This document shows, piece by piece, positions 10,612 through 22,330 of a stretch of DNA of 64,000 nucleotides; the first letter of the stretch is position 1, and every line of letters begins with the position of its first letter. The notes under the pieces are model-generated. The model worked only from the letters and a program-made list of their open reading frames with translations. It was not told where the DNA came from and did not search any database. Position numbers and translations under genes: made by a program. The DNA lies in contig CM019824.1 in NCBI GenBank assembly GCA_009763385.1, forward strand, positions 105,852,660-105,916,659. The letters are read 5' to 3'. Origin of the DNA: Coix lacryma-jobi var. lacryma-jobi. Its lineage: Eukaryota > Streptophyta > Magnoliopsida > Poales > Poaceae.

Positions 10612-12513
10612 TGAAGGACCGAAAATGCTACCAGAAAGCGACCAGAGGGGGGGGGGTGAATGGGAGCTTCAAATTTCATCTCAGAAACTTGTCGCCACTG
10701 TCCCGATAATCAACCCCAAAAGCAAACCTAGCGCTTATAAATGTCCACAACCCTAGATGTAGGGTGGATGCTTCCAAGAAGCACAGCGGGACACAACACA
10801 ACCCTAGAAACCCAACGCAAAAGCCAGAAACCAAAACCAACAACGGACGAACAAACCACAGACGAAAACGTGCTGAAGACACAGCATCGGACGCTGCCCT
10901 GCGTCCGCTGGTCAGGCACCGGACGCGTCCGATGTGAAAAGACCCTCTCTGGAACCTTACTGGATAGGCATCGGACGCTGGCTATAGTGAAACCCTAGTG
11001 TCCGATGCTCGACCCCGTGCGCGTCTGATGGCAACGGACGCTCCGATGGTCAGCGTCCGATGCTCCTTAAAAACGCTATCAGATGACACGTGGCACCAAA
11101 CGCGTCCGCTGTTATGAAGTCAGCGTCCGATGGTCACGAACAGTGCGTCTAATGCCCTCGATACAACACAGTTCTTCCACGGATTCAACTCGATCTCCTT
11201 CGAATCAAAAGCTCTAAGGCTTAGACTTGGTATGAGGAGTTCGAAGGAGGTTAATGAGCTATCCCAAAGATCATGGCTCAAACCTAACCCCAAATCAGAG
11301 AATCGGAAGAATTCGGGGCAAAGAAGACAAAACTCGATTTGAAACGAAAATCGACCGATCTACTAGCTCGTGAGGTTAGAGAAGAATTCCTTCGGTGGAA
11401 AGTTGCGCCTCACGATCTAGAACAACTCAGTTCAAACAGAATTGCAAAAGACGCAACGATGAAGGAGATCGATCACCGGGAAAATTGTGGAGAAAAGCAA
11501 CCCACAAAGAACAATACCAAAACGCGAATCACAACCACGACTTTGCAACCGTGTGACTACCACACGCTACAACAGTGAGATTACGGTCTCACTTCCTCAA
11601 AATCTCAGAAATACAGAGGTATGATTGTCTTCTCTGTGGATCTCAGTTCGCTACAGTAGGGGATTGGGAGAGCAGGAAACCCTAGGTGGAAAATAGCAAA
11701 TGACTGAGATAGGATGGGAGGTGGGTGTCTCCCACTACTTATCCTAATTCTAATTCCCACTCTACCCCTAGTTATTTACAGAGCGAACCAGCTAAACCCT
11801 AAGGTTATTCTGGACCAACTCAAAGAAGATGCTGATCCGACGGCCACGCCCACAACTGGTAGCGTTGCCTCGACGCAACCTCACCGATCGCCGCCACGTG
11901 CTCCACCGCTCTCTGCTTGTCCTTTTCCCGGACTCTGCCCCCGGTTTTGAGGCCCAAACCGGGAAAACCATTTCACGACCACCACCCCCGGTTTTGAGGC
12001 CCAACCGGGAAACCAGCCGCCCATAGCCTGAGTTTTGTGGCCCAAACTCAGAAACCCATCAGCGCCCAGGTTTTGAGGCCCAAACCTGGAAACCGTCCTC
12101 AGCCCGAGTTTTTGTGGCCCAAACTCGGCAAACCCGCAGCACCCAGGTTTTGTGGCCCAAACCTGGAAACCATCCACCGGTGGTTTTTCTGTGGCTCAAC
12201 CACCAAACCGAGGCTGTAGAGGGGATGCACCGCCCATGCACCCCGTCCATACGCAAATCTTCGCTCGTCGCTGTCCCAGGCTGTCAGCCATCACAGCTGA
12301 TCCTCAGGCCACCGGTCCCTCAGTCCAAGCCTCACGTCCGCCCTTCACCGCTCCCGGTCCATCGGCATGGCACATCTCTACTTGACCTTCACATTGCCTT
12401 CAATCACTGTATCTCTGCTCGACACCTGCACAACACAAGCCAAAGAACATGCGCATCAAACCCGTTGACAATCACTCATCACTCAAGACTCGGCATACAC
12501 CCATGTATCCGCA
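10612..12513 (-). repeat. 3' LTR of element E (1,902 bp)
   Basis: On the plus strand it runs from TGAAGGACCG to CATGTATCCGCA; on the minus strand it starts TGCGGATACATGG and ends GGTCCTTCA. It contains the repeated AGCGTCCGATG words (10885-11165) and the hairpin array (11935-12185). It is collinear with 34938-36870 throughout. Confidence 0.88.
11935..12185. repeat. Hairpin-unit array in 3' LTR of E
   Basis: Successive units of the form 'ttttgaggcccaaaccgggaaacca' lie head to tail, each with complementary arms. It is the reverse-orientation counterpart of the array at 7458-7720. Confidence 0.75.
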
Positions 12514-12525
12514 ATCTCCCCTTGA
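12514..12525 (-). other. Polypurine tract of element E
   Basis: Read on the minus strand, AAGGGGAGAT lies directly before the LTR start TGCGGATACA, the expected place for the plus-strand primer. Confidence 0.7.
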
Positions 12526-13689
12526 TGAGTGCATTGTCAACTACTCACACAAATCATAATGGAATAGAACGAAGAAGAAGGAGAGAGAACTCGACCAATG
12601 ACCCAAAAGCATAGCAAAGCCGAAGAAGGTCAAGTGGAAGGAGCAAGACAACTTGGTCCCCAAAGACATGGGCAACGGCTCGACGCAACCAAGCAAAGCA
12701 AAGCTAACCCTAAAGAAGAGGTAGAACAGGCTCAACACCGCTAGCAGGAAAAATCGATACCAATCGAAAAATCAATTGAAATTCAAGCCAAAATAGAGCT
12801 ATCCCTCAAGAAGAGGCAGAACGGGCTCAACACCACTAGCGAGAAAACTTGATACCAACTGAAAACCAAAAGAGCTCGATACCAAGTGAAGAATACCAAC
12901 TGAAGAGCAGAAAAGCTCCATACCAGTTGAGAAACACATCCACAAAGCAAAAATGCTAGTCCCTCAAGATAGAGGCACAGAGGCTCAACACAACTAGCAT
13001 AAAATCGCTCCATACCAACTGAAAAACTCCAAAAAATACATCAAGCGAGCAACTCCCGCTCCAATAGTGCACACAACTAGGATATGATATGATTTCTCCC
13101 CCTTATGATTTGGCAAGAATTTCTCCCCCTTAGTTGATAATGCACTATCAAGCAAATTTCTCCCTTCCAAAATGCATATGAGTCAAAAATGCAAGTTAGC
13201 AGCTTCAGGAGTATATTCAATAGAATGAAAAGATGCTCTACACAGTCCTAATCCAATGACTCAACAATATACACACATGCTAGCAAAAGCTCAAACTGAT
13301 CACCAAATACGAAATATGAACATATGAGCAAAATGAGCAATTTTTAGCCAAAAAGCATTCACCATCAAAATAGCACTAAACATGTATAGACAGGAAGTCA
13401 AATAAGTGCTAAACATGTATACAAGGTGAACTAACCCTAGCAAAGTTCAATCATCATGCTATAGAATGAAACATAGACTTGTGTTTTCAGATTTTAATCG
13501 GAGTTGTAGCGGTGAAACTACACAAGTTCAAAATTCAGCATGTGATTGTGAGAGGTTGAAGGCTTGTCATTGCCTAACTTTTCAACCGAGCTAAGCCTAT
13601 GCAGATGCAATCAGAAGCTTAAAGCGTCGTTTTCGGTCATACACTACATGACTCAAGTTTAGCTCAATGTGCTATGAGAAACAGTCTTG
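12526..13689 (-). other. Non-coding 3' internal region of element E
   Basis: No credible gene. It holds degenerate direct repeats (12713-13030), two purine-rich patches on the minus strand (AAGGGGGAGAAA type, around 13095-13130), and AT-rich sequence. In Maximus/SIRE elements an extra, sometimes envelope-like, region lies between pol and the 3' LTR; nothing translatable remains of one here. It continues at 31674 beyond inserted element D. Confidence 0.6.
12713..13030. repeat. Degenerate direct repeats in E
   Basis: The phrase 'agaggcagaacgggctcaac(a)cc..ctagc' followed by 'gataccaactgaaaa' recurs starting near 12713, 12802 and 12961, with loss of similarity between copies. Confidence 0.55.
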
Positions 13690-13694
13690 ATACC
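13690..13694. other. Probable target duplication of D, left (ATACC)
   Basis: ATACC before D corresponds to ATACT at 31674-31678 after it, four of five bases matching. Confidence 0.6.
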
Positions 13695-14196
13695 TATTGA
13701 TGCTCACTAATGCTCATAACTAACCATCAACTATTGCATGAAATGACACTAAATGAATTATAAAGCATAGTTGTAGAGTTTGAAACTAATAAGTTCCACG
13801 AGTTTTGGTGCTCTGACTTGTTTTGTAGGACATCAACATTTCACCATATAAAAGTATCTCAAGTGATGAATTGGAGCGCACCATTGCGAAGGGCTCGTCG
13901 AGACGATCGAAACGGACATATCATTTGCTATATTCGGAGTCCCGGATGAAAAGATATTAATTTTGCATCGAAATCTGCAAAAGAAGGATCTAGAAGACAC
14001 CAGAAGGCACCACGAGGCGGGCCACCACGTGGGCCCACTGGGCCAGACCGACCGGTCCCACATGGAGACTGACCGGTCGGCCACGGAGCCCGTTTCGCCT
14101 CTGCCTTCTGGAACCTTCTTCCAACGCCTCCTAGGATGCATCTCCACCGTCCCCGAAGTCGGTTTGATCCAAGGGCTCACGTTTCACCCTCCGGGC

Positions 14197-14203
14197 TATA
14201 AAA
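14197..14203 (+). promoter_or_regulatory. TATA box in 5' LTR of D
   Basis: TATAAAA within GGGCTATAAAACCAG, conserved at 30812-30818 in the 3' LTR, lies about 500 bp into the LTR as expected for the U3/R boundary. Confidence 0.7.
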
Positions 14204-14334
14204 CCAGACCCAGACCCCCCTCTCCAGGCATCTCCATCTTCATTATTCATCTCCATCTTCATTAGCTACATCAACTCTAGAAATTAGGGTTTCAACTCCC
14301 TCAAAGTAGAAGTAGAGATCCCTCTAGTTGATCG

Positions 14335-14400
14335 TTTAGTTCTAGTTCTAGTTCATCTTCTAGTTCTAGATCTAGTTCTAGTTCATCATCTAGTTGTAAT
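14335..14400. repeat. TTCTAG/CTAGTT hexamer repeat in D LTR
   Basis: Short run of TTCTAG and GATCTAG words, repeated at 30948-31015 in the other LTR. It lies in the transcribed leader, after the TATA box. Confidence 0.7.
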
Positions 14401-15059
14401 CTAGAGAGAGAGAAAGGAGAAAGCTGAGGAACCGGATCTGTCGGATCTTCTTCAACATTGTACTACTGCAGGATCTAGTTTGTCTTTAGCAATCTCTGCG
14501 TTCTTCATTTATTATTTCTAGGTTCTTCATTTAATTAAGTTTAGTTCTTACTTTATTTCATTTACTGGATCTCCGTTCGTATTGAATGCTCTAGTCTTTA
14601 GATCTGGATTAGAGTAGTAATCATTAGAGCGGTGTCTAGGCTAGTGTTTACCTGAGTTTGCGCCCAATCCTCCGGTTAGTTGTGGTAGCTACAAGGGTGA
14701 CAACTTTGTAGATTGTTATAATCCACCACGTTAGGATTGGTGTTTCGTAGAGCTTTTTGGCAGCCTTCTCCCGATTACCCTTTTCCTAGTCTTTTTCGAG
14801 AATCAGAAAGGTACTGTTGCTCCGAAGTAGGTGAAGTATAGTGAGCCTGATCTTAATTAATAAAATCAACTTAGAGAACCTTGGATAATTTCTCTCTACC
14901 ATATAGTTACCTCTTTTCTTGGACGTTCTTAATTCTTCTAGTACCGTTCACGTTCCCCGTGGAAATCGATACCGTGGAATACTCTTGGGTGGAAGCTACA
15001 TCGGTATCCATGCGCTTGCGGATTATTCTGTGTGCGTCTAAAATACCCAACAAGCTTTC

Positions 15060-15077
15060 TGGCGCCATTGCCGGGGA
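15060..15077 (+). other. Primer binding site of D (tRNA-Asp type)
   Basis: TGGCGCCATTGCCGGGGA, seven bases after the LTR, is complementary to the 3' end of plant tRNA-Asp with one mismatch (A for T at position 9). This site is usual for Athila elements. Confidence 0.8.
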
Positions 15078-15161
15078 ATGGTAGCTGTTCTAGAATCGAA
15101 CCAAGTTCGTCCGCGTTTCTTTTCTTTTTACCACCTTTTTCTTTTACCACCACATCACCAC

Positions 15162-15950
15162 ATGGATTTCACTGCGATATATAAATTCTTTGCTCCAAAG
15201 GGCGACTTGTTGGAGCCTCCACCATCATCACACCCCATTCTTACAGATGACTATGAGCTTCGCCCTGCTTTCATAGACATCATTAGAGAGTTATCCTTCT
15301 CTAGGTTAGCAGACGAAGATCCATACACACACCTTAGGGAATTTGAATAGTTGTGTTCTTGTCGCACTATTGTTGGCATGACACAAGAGACACTTAAATG
15401 GAAACTATTTCCGTTCTCCCTTTTGGGTAGAGCGAAAAAGTGGTATACTCATTCCGTAAGAGACATAAATGGAAGTTGGGATGAACTTCAAGACAATTTT
15501 TGTCTTGCTTTCTTCCCTCTTTTTCGAATCATTGACCTTAGAATAGAAGTTCTTACATTCAAACAAAAAGAGAAGGAGACTCTAGGAGCAGCCTGGGCAA
15601 GATTTACAAGTCTTACCATTTCCGGTCCAAACCTTTCCTTGCCTGACCATGTCCTACACTATCACTTTTATCGGGTCTTAATAAGAGGCTGCTCTGCATC
15701 TTGACACTGCCTCAGGAGGGTCATTCTCACATAAAATCGTTAGTGAAGGGAAAGCCATCCTAGAAAGAATCCTTGAAAACACTCCTTACACTGGCGTTTT
15801 TGATGAATTCCTTGAGGAAGAAGTCCAGCCATGCCCCGACCAACTAGAGGAGATACACACAACCCGAACTGAATCTAAAATTCCTTTAAATCTTAACATG
15901 AATTGGTTGTCATAGAACCTCCATTATGGGGAACAAACCACATTTAGAAT
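15162..15950 (+). pseudogene. gag of Athila element D (broken)
   Basis: Starts at ATG 15162 (MDFTAIYKFFAPKGD), the first ATG of this frame after the leader. The Athila gag core follows: RLADEDPYTHLREFE, then TAG (15348-15350, probably from CAG), then TLKWKLFPFSLLGRAKKWY, WDELQDNFCLAFFP and LDTASGGSF. A frame change near 15680 breaks the second half. The tail (GKAILERILENTPY, 15750-15780) leads into the segment also present at 24935. It would form the capsid. One nonsense codon and at least two frameshifts make it inactive. Confidence 0.82.
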
Positions 15951-16808
15951 ATGATGAACCTAATCCTCCCTTGTTCCCTTTTGAAATCGAGGATGGTACT
16001 TTTTGAAGATTTTGGTGAAACCTCGAATTTTCCAATCCAAATGAAGCCTCTGGTGTATTCTACACCACTTGAGGATGACGATGGCCCGAATAATGATGCC
16101 TTCCTTTTAGAACATATTAAAGGACTTTCAGCCATCATGAGCCGTGAGTGGTTGGCAGAAATGGAGTTATCCACTGAGGTAGCCCAAATTATTGCCCCCT
16201 CAGAAGCTCTAACATGCATCCTAAAGAACACAACCATAGAGGCTCACTATAGTCCTACTGTTGGAATGAACATAATTTCAAAAGCTTTGGCTAAAAAATT
16301 ACTCCCCAACGAATCTGTGATCCCCTCTCACAGACTTCTAAGAAGTCCTTGTGGAGTTACACTTGAAAGTTGTGGGATCATGAGGTCTATTCCAATGCGC
16401 ATAAGAGGATCTGAGTATCGTCTAAACTTTCACATCTATGACATCTCGAACATGTCTCTCTTGATTGGTGTACCTTTTGGCACACTATTTCAAGAGCGAC
16501 CCAATCAAAGCCTCTTGACGTTAAAGCTGGGAAAATCTACTATTGATATCTCACTTGCACGCTCACACAATGCAATAGTAGAACCCAAGCCCGAACAAGA
16601 TCCTATTGAGGAAGTCCTAATGGCATCTTTAGAAGACGTGGCCCAACCACTCTTCAATGATGAACACTTCATTCTAGAAGAGGAAGAGTCAGCAGACCCA
16701 ATTAAGATAGATCCAATGGAGGTGGCATCCCAACCCTCAATTAAGTTAAAACCTCTTCCTCGAGGCTTGAAATATGTCTTTCTTAATAATAATCGAGACA
16801 CCCTGTGA
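15951..16808 (+). pseudogene. Protease-like region of D, left copy
   Basis: Open frame of about 285 residues: an acidic N-terminal part (LEDDDGPNNDAFLLEHIKGL), then a retropepsin-like fold region (YSPTVGMNIIS, RSIPMRIRGSEYRLNFHIYD, MSLLIGVPFGTLFQ) and a linker to RT. Where a D-S/T-G active site is expected, the sequence has SPTVG. The hydrophobic flanks and the LLIG phrase support the fold. The frame ends in TGA at 16806-16808 and the RT frame begins one base back, exactly as in the other copy. Confidence 0.7.
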
Positions 16809-18362
16809 TCATTAGTGACAAGCTCACTCAAGATGAAACACAACAAGTTGTCACTATTCTAGAAAGACATAGATCTGCTATAGGCTACTCACTTGAAGAC
16901 CTCACAGGCATTAGTCCCGCTCTCTGCACTCATCGCATCCCCACTGATCCTAATTGCACACCTTCGAGGGAGCCACAACGGAGACTTAATAATGCTATGC
17001 GAGAGGTTGTTAAGAAAGAGGTCTTGAAGCTTTTAAATGCAAGGATTATCTATCCTGTGCCACATAGCGAGTGGGTTAGCCCAGTGCAAGTCGTGCCGAA
17101 GAAGGGAGGAATGACAGTAGTAAGAAATGAAAATAATGAACTTATCTCTCAACGAACTGTCACTGGGTGGCGTATGTGCATTGATTATCAGAAACTTAAC
17201 AAGGCTACAAAGAAAGATCACTTCCCGTTACCCTTCATTGATGAAATGCTGGAACGGCTTGCAAACCACTCTTTCTTTAGTTTCCTTGATGGGTATTCCG
17301 GGTATCATCAAATCCCAATCCACCCAGATGACCAGAGTAAGACCACTTTTACTTGCCCGTATGGAACTTACGCATATCGACGAATGTCGTTTGGATTGTG
17401 CAATGCTCCAGCTTCTTTCCAACGGTGCATGATGTCTATTTTCTCTGAAATGATTGAGAAAATTGTGGAGGTGTTCATGGATGACTTTACCGTCTATGGC
17501 AAAACCTTCGATGATTGTCTTAGGAATTTAGACAAAGTCTTACAACGGTGTGAAGAAAAGCACTTAGTCCTGAACTGGGAGAAATGTCACTTTATGGTTC
17601 AGGAAGGAATAGTGCTAGGACACAAGATCTCTGAGAGTGGGATAGAAGTGGATAAAGAAAAAATTGAAGTCATAGAACAACTTCCACCTCCCACAAATGT
17701 GAAAGGTGTTCGTAGCTTTTTAGGCCATGCAGGGTTCTATAGACGTTTCATTAAAAACTTTTCTCAAATTGCTAGACCCCTGACAAGCCTCTTAGCTAAA
17801 GATATGCCATTCATCTTTAATAATGAGTGTCATGAATCTTTTCAAATCCTTAAAAAGGCACATATTTCAGCTCCAATCATCCAGCCACCTGATTGGAAGC
17901 TACCCTTTGAGATCATGTGTGATGCCAGCGACTTTGCTGTAGGAGCTGTTCTTGGCCAAACTAAAGATAAAAAACACCATGCTATATCCTATGCTAGTAA
18001 AACTTTGTCTGGGCCACAGCTCAATTATGCTACCACTGAAAAAGAGTTGCTAGTTGTTGTCTTTGCAATAGACAAGTTTAGGTCTTACTTAGTAGGAGCA
18101 AAAGTAATCATTTACACAGATCATGCTGCTCTTAAATACCTCCTCACTAAGAAAGATGCTAAGCCTCGATTAATACGATGGATTCTGCTACTCCAAGAAT
18201 TTGACATAGAAATAAGAGATAAGAAAGGAGTAGAGAACTCGGTAGCTGATCACTTGTCTAGGTTGCAATATAAGGAAACACATGAATTACCCATTAATGA
18301 CTATCTTAGGGACGACACACTCCTCGCGGTAACACACTCGGACCCCTGGTATGCGGATATAG
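16805..18362 (+). pseudogene. RT and RNase H of D, left copy (cut by F)
   Basis: The frame is open from 16805 into F. RT blocks in order are GWRMCIDYQKLNKATKKDHF, PLPFIDEMLERL, FSFLDGYSGYHQIPIHP, TFTCPYGTYAYRRMSFGL, and VFMDDFTVYG with the catalytic Asp pair. RNase H follows with FEIMCDASDFAVGAVLG, ATTEKELLVVVFA and IYTDHAALKYLL. The domain set and the FMDD form are typical of Athila. The reading frame is cut at 18362, just before integrase, by the LTR of F. No stop is seen within the RT-RNase H part, so damage here comes from the frame offset at its start and from F. Confidence 0.88.
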
Positions 18363-19398
18363 TGTTAAAAGAATAGGCAATTTCCAGATTAAAACCAGAA
18401 TATAAATCATGATAAATTGATGATCTAGATATCTCAGATTGTATTGTTTACTAGCATAGCAAAACATGCATAACATGATCTCATACTTGACAACCGGTGT
18501 AAATATAGCTCGTACACCAGATAGATTAAAAAGCAAGAACAAGGGCATAAGATCTGATATAAGCATAGAGATTAGATCACGAATGGCGTACCTTTCTGAT
18601 GCTGGAGAAGATGGTGGCGGAGTCGGCGCTGGAGGAAGAGCTCGGAGCAGTTGACGACGAGTACATCTTGACGCAGCGCCGCCTGACTTGGACGGTAGAC
18701 GACCCGTTGTTGAAGACGAGAGCAGTCGCGCGACGAGCGCTTCCCAAAAACCTTATTCGCCTTCTCCCGGTGCAGGATCGCAAAGACGAGGGTTCCGGAG
18801 ACCTGCTCGCCCGGTCGCTGGTGCACGCAAGCGAACGGACTGGAGACGACTAGACGGCAGCGCAAAAGCGATATGAGGCAAACCCTAACTCGAGAGGTGT
18901 TGAGCGATGTGTTTTGGCGTGGCCGATAGGTTGCTTATATAGCCCTGTTGAACCGACCTCGTGTCGCGATCACGATCTAAATCAGTTTAGGACTCTTGAG
19001 TTGTAACTGTTTAGGATTCTGCAACTTGAAGGCCAAGAAACCAAAAACTAAAACTGCAAAAGGAGACCGCGCTCCCGCAAGGCGAGGAGCCGGATTTCGG
19101 CGGACCATTCACGCAGGTGTCGCGCACCCGCGCAAGTCGCCACGCCACGCCACGCCACGCCCGGCCCGGCGAGGTGAGGCGAGCGAGCGCGCGCGTGTGG
19201 GTTTCTCTTTCTCCTTCTCACACTAGACTTGAGAAAGTGGAGAGGACTTCCATATTTAAGCAAGTCCTCCTCCCCTTCAACAAGCAAGGTGGGACTAAAG
19301 AGTTCCACTTCCCTTCTTTGCTCACACATGAATGGGGCTTTGAGATTTATTATGAATTTCAGAATTTGTTAATGGGCCAAGCCCATATAATTCTAACA
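18363..19398 (-). repeat. 3' LTR of F
   Basis: From TGTTAAAAGAATAGG to ATAATTCTAACA in plus reading; on the minus strand it begins TGTTAGAATTATATGGG. A TATATAAG box on the minus strand corresponds to 18934-18941. It lacks an insert of about 24 bp present in the other LTR near 24160-24180. Confidence 0.9.
18934..18941 (-). promoter_or_regulatory. TATA box in LTR of F
   Basis: TATATAAG on the minus strand, conserved at 24483-24490 in the other LTR. Confidence 0.65.
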
Positions 19399-19960
19399 AT
19401 CCCCCGCCAGATCTCAAATTCCCATTTAGAGTTTTGCCTGTTCCCGCTACTGTTTGATATACTAGTGTTTAGCAGAGACTGTTAAGTTGAACTTCCGCCT
19501 ATAACCTTAAGTTACACTTATTCACAACTTGAACAATGGACTATGCCTTGAATTGCAAGTTTTGCGTGAAGCAAGTTTTATTCAAGGTTAAACTAGTACC
19601 TGGCTGCCAATAGCCTTTCTCCGTGGGTGGAGCATATACGTCATACTCCATGGTCTCTTCATGAGCTTACTAGAGATCACCCTAATCTCATAGACTGCGA
19701 CGTTTAACAGTCATGGCTCATATAGGTATGTTCTTTCAAGAATACTCTGTAGGACAGCATCTTTGCTTTTAAAAGCCAATAGAACATATTAAGGTCTTTG
19801 CCAACCTTCCATACAGTGCCTCATAGCAATGAGAGTATTGCATCTTTCACATAGAGAGGGTTTAGAGGTTACTCTCCTCAGTTTACCAATAGCTTGTTCT
19901 TCCCAGATCCTTAGTCACGGGATCTCCGATCAAAAAGGTTGGGTTACTACTACTGTAAAC
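19399..19960 (-). other. 3' untranslated region and polypurine tract of F
   Basis: Between the pol stop (19961-19963) and the LTR. The minus strand reads CTGGCGGGGGAT directly before the LTR start TGTTAG, a good plus-strand primer tract (about 19399-19410). The rest shows no coding potential. Confidence 0.7.
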
Positions 19961-22330
19961 TCATATGGGTCTCATACCCATCTCCCTTGATGCGATTTCT
20001 ATCACATTCTGTGATAACCCTTTTGTAAAGGGATCTGCCAGGTTTTTGTCTGTTTGTACATAAGTCACAACTATTACTCCAGAGTTTCTCAACTTCCTGA
20101 CAGACTTCAAACGTCTTTTAACGTGTCTTGTTGACTTCGCATTATCCCTGGCACTGTTCACTTTCGTGATCACTGTTTCATTATCACAGTTCATAAGGAT
20201 AGCCGGTATTGGTTTTTCAACCACCGGTAAGTCAGACAAGAGCTTACGCAGCCACTCTGCCTCTGTAGAAGCTGTATCCAAAGCAGCAAGTTCTGCTTCC
20301 ATGGTTGATTTAGTCGAAATAGTCTGTTTACAAGACCTCCATGACACTGCACCACCTCCAAGGGTAAAAACATACCCACTAGTGGCGTAGATCTGATCAA
20401 TATCAGAAATCCAGTTTGCATCACTATATCCCTCTAGCACAGCTGGGTGCCCAGAATAGTGAATTCCAAAACTTATTGTACCTTTGAGATAACGCAAAAC
20501 TCTTTCAAGTGCATGCCAATGATTATCACCCGGGTTGGACATGTACCTACTCAACTTGCCCACAGCAAATGAGATATCTGGTCTAGTTGCGCTCGCTAGA
20601 TACATGAGTGAACCAATAATCTGAGAGTATCTCAGTTGGTCTCTAGCAAACTTTCTGTTCTTTCTCAAAGTCACACTGGGATCATAAGGTGTTGGAGAAG
20701 GTTTACTATCCATAAAGCCAAAGCGACTCAAAACCTTCTCAACATAGTGAGATTGCAATAAAGTAATCTCACTCTCATCCTTAACCAGCTTAATGTTCAA
20801 AATAACATTAGCTTCACCCAGATCTTTCATATCAAAGCTCTTTGATAGGAAAGACTTGACCTCATTAATAACATCAATATTTGTTCCAAAAATAAGAATA
20901 TCATCAACATATAAACATAATATAACAAATTGACCCCCACCATGTCGATAATACACACACCTATTAGCTTCATTAACAGCAAAGCCTGCACTAATTAAAG
21001 TAGTGTCAAACTTCTCATGCCATTCTTTAGGTGCTTGTTTCAAGCCATAAAAAGATTTCAATAACTTACACACTTTTTGCTCTTCACCTTTTACGACAAA
21101 TCCATCAGGCTGATCCATATAGATCTCCTCATCCAACTCTCCATTAAGAAAAGCTGTCTTCACATCCATTTGATGAATGAGAAAACCATATGAGGCAGCC
21201 AGGGAAAGTAATACTCGAATAGTGGTTAATCTAGCAACAGGTGAATAAGTATCAAAGAAATCCCCGCCTTCTTTTTGAGTATAACCCTTAGCCACAAGCC
21301 AAGCCTTGTACTTGTCAATAGTACCATCAGGTCTAAGCTTCTTCTTGAACACCCACTTACAACCCACAGGTTTGCAACCAAAAGGCAACTCAGATAACTC
21401 CCAGGTACCATTAGAAAGAATCAAGTCCATCTCACTACGAACAACTTCTTTCCAATCATCTGCATCTGGAGATGCATATGCTTCTGTAATAGAAGTAGGA
21501 GTATCATCCACAAGGTACACAATGAAATCATCACCAAAAGATTTTGCAATCCTTCGTCTCTTGTTCCTCACAAGAATTTCATTGTCATCCTCCTCAAGAA
21601 CTTCATTAAGTGGTTGTTCAAATGACTTAAGCGGAGACTCAATAGGTGTAGTAAAATCAAGAGTTAATTCAGAGGAAAACTTAGCATTGCTACGCATATC
21701 TTTCATAGGAAAAATGTTCTCAAAGAATGTAGCATCACGAGATTCAAAGATCATATCCACATGCATATCAGGTACTTCAGATTTTACTACTAAAAATCTA
21801 TAGGCAAAGCTATGATGTGCATATCCTAGAAAGATGCAATCCACAGTCTTTGGTCCAAGCTTACGCTTCTTAGAAATTGGAACATTGACTTTTGCCAAAC
21901 ATCCCCACGTGCGTAAGTATGTAAGTGATGGTTTCCTTCCAGCCCAATACTCGTATGGAGTTGTCTCTTTATTTCTGTTTGGAACTCTATTAAGGACATG
22001 ACTCGCAGTCAATAAAGCCTCCCCCCACCATGCCTTAGAAAGACCAGCAGTATCTAACATGGCGTTCACCAAGTCAGTCAACGTGCGGTTTTTCCTCTCG
22101 GCAATCCCATTTGATTCAGGAGAATAGGGAGCAGTCCTCTCATGAATAATACCATGTTCCGTACAGAATTCATCAAAAAGTATAGGAAAACACTCACCAC
22201 CACGATCTGACCTTAGACGTTTAATCTTTCTCTCTAGTTGATTCTCAACTTCAGCCTTATAGATTTTAAAGTAGTCTAGCGTTTCATCTTTAGTTTTAAG
22301 CAAGTAAACAATATCTAGTTGCATCATCAA
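19961..22330 (-). pseudogene. Copia pol of F: integrase core, RT, RNase H
   Basis: A 789-codon open frame. Integrase: KRLRSDRGGECF (second catalytic Asp) and APYSPESNGIAERKNRT (catalytic Glu), then TPYEYWAGRKPSLTYLRTWG. RT: CKWVFKKKLRPDGTIDKYKA, ARLTTIRVLLSLAA, HQMDVKTAFLNGEL, KSFYGLKQAPKEWH and CLYVDDILIFG. RNase H: LEGYSDANWISD, SWRSCKQTISTKSTMEAELA and NLADPFTKGL near the C-terminus, ending in GMRPI. All RT and RNase H catalytic motifs appear intact. The frame is cut off from the upstream part by a shift near 22310. On the minus strand it lies downstream of gag-protease. Confidence 0.92.

Larger units (their letters stand above)
13695..15052 (+). repeat. 5' LTR of D (1,358 bp)
   Basis: Runs from TATTGATGCTCAC (the 3' copy has TGTTGATGCTCAC, so the terminal TG has mutated to TA) to ATACCCAACA. 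It holds two GACCGGTC palindromes (14050-14057, 14071-14078), a TATA box at 14197 and a run of TTCTAG hexamers (14335-14400). Confidence 0.9.
15849..18362 (+). repeat. 2.5-kb D segment, left copy
   Basis: GGAGATACACACAACC... to ...GCGGATATAG. It is nearly identical to 24935-27449 and covers the end of gag, protease, RT and RNase H. The two copies flank element F directly. Confidence 0.92.

Noticed and set aside
18358..18362. TATAG as target duplication of F
   Set aside because: The right flank is GGAGA. The two flanks are different sites in D, which points to recombination rather than simple insertion.
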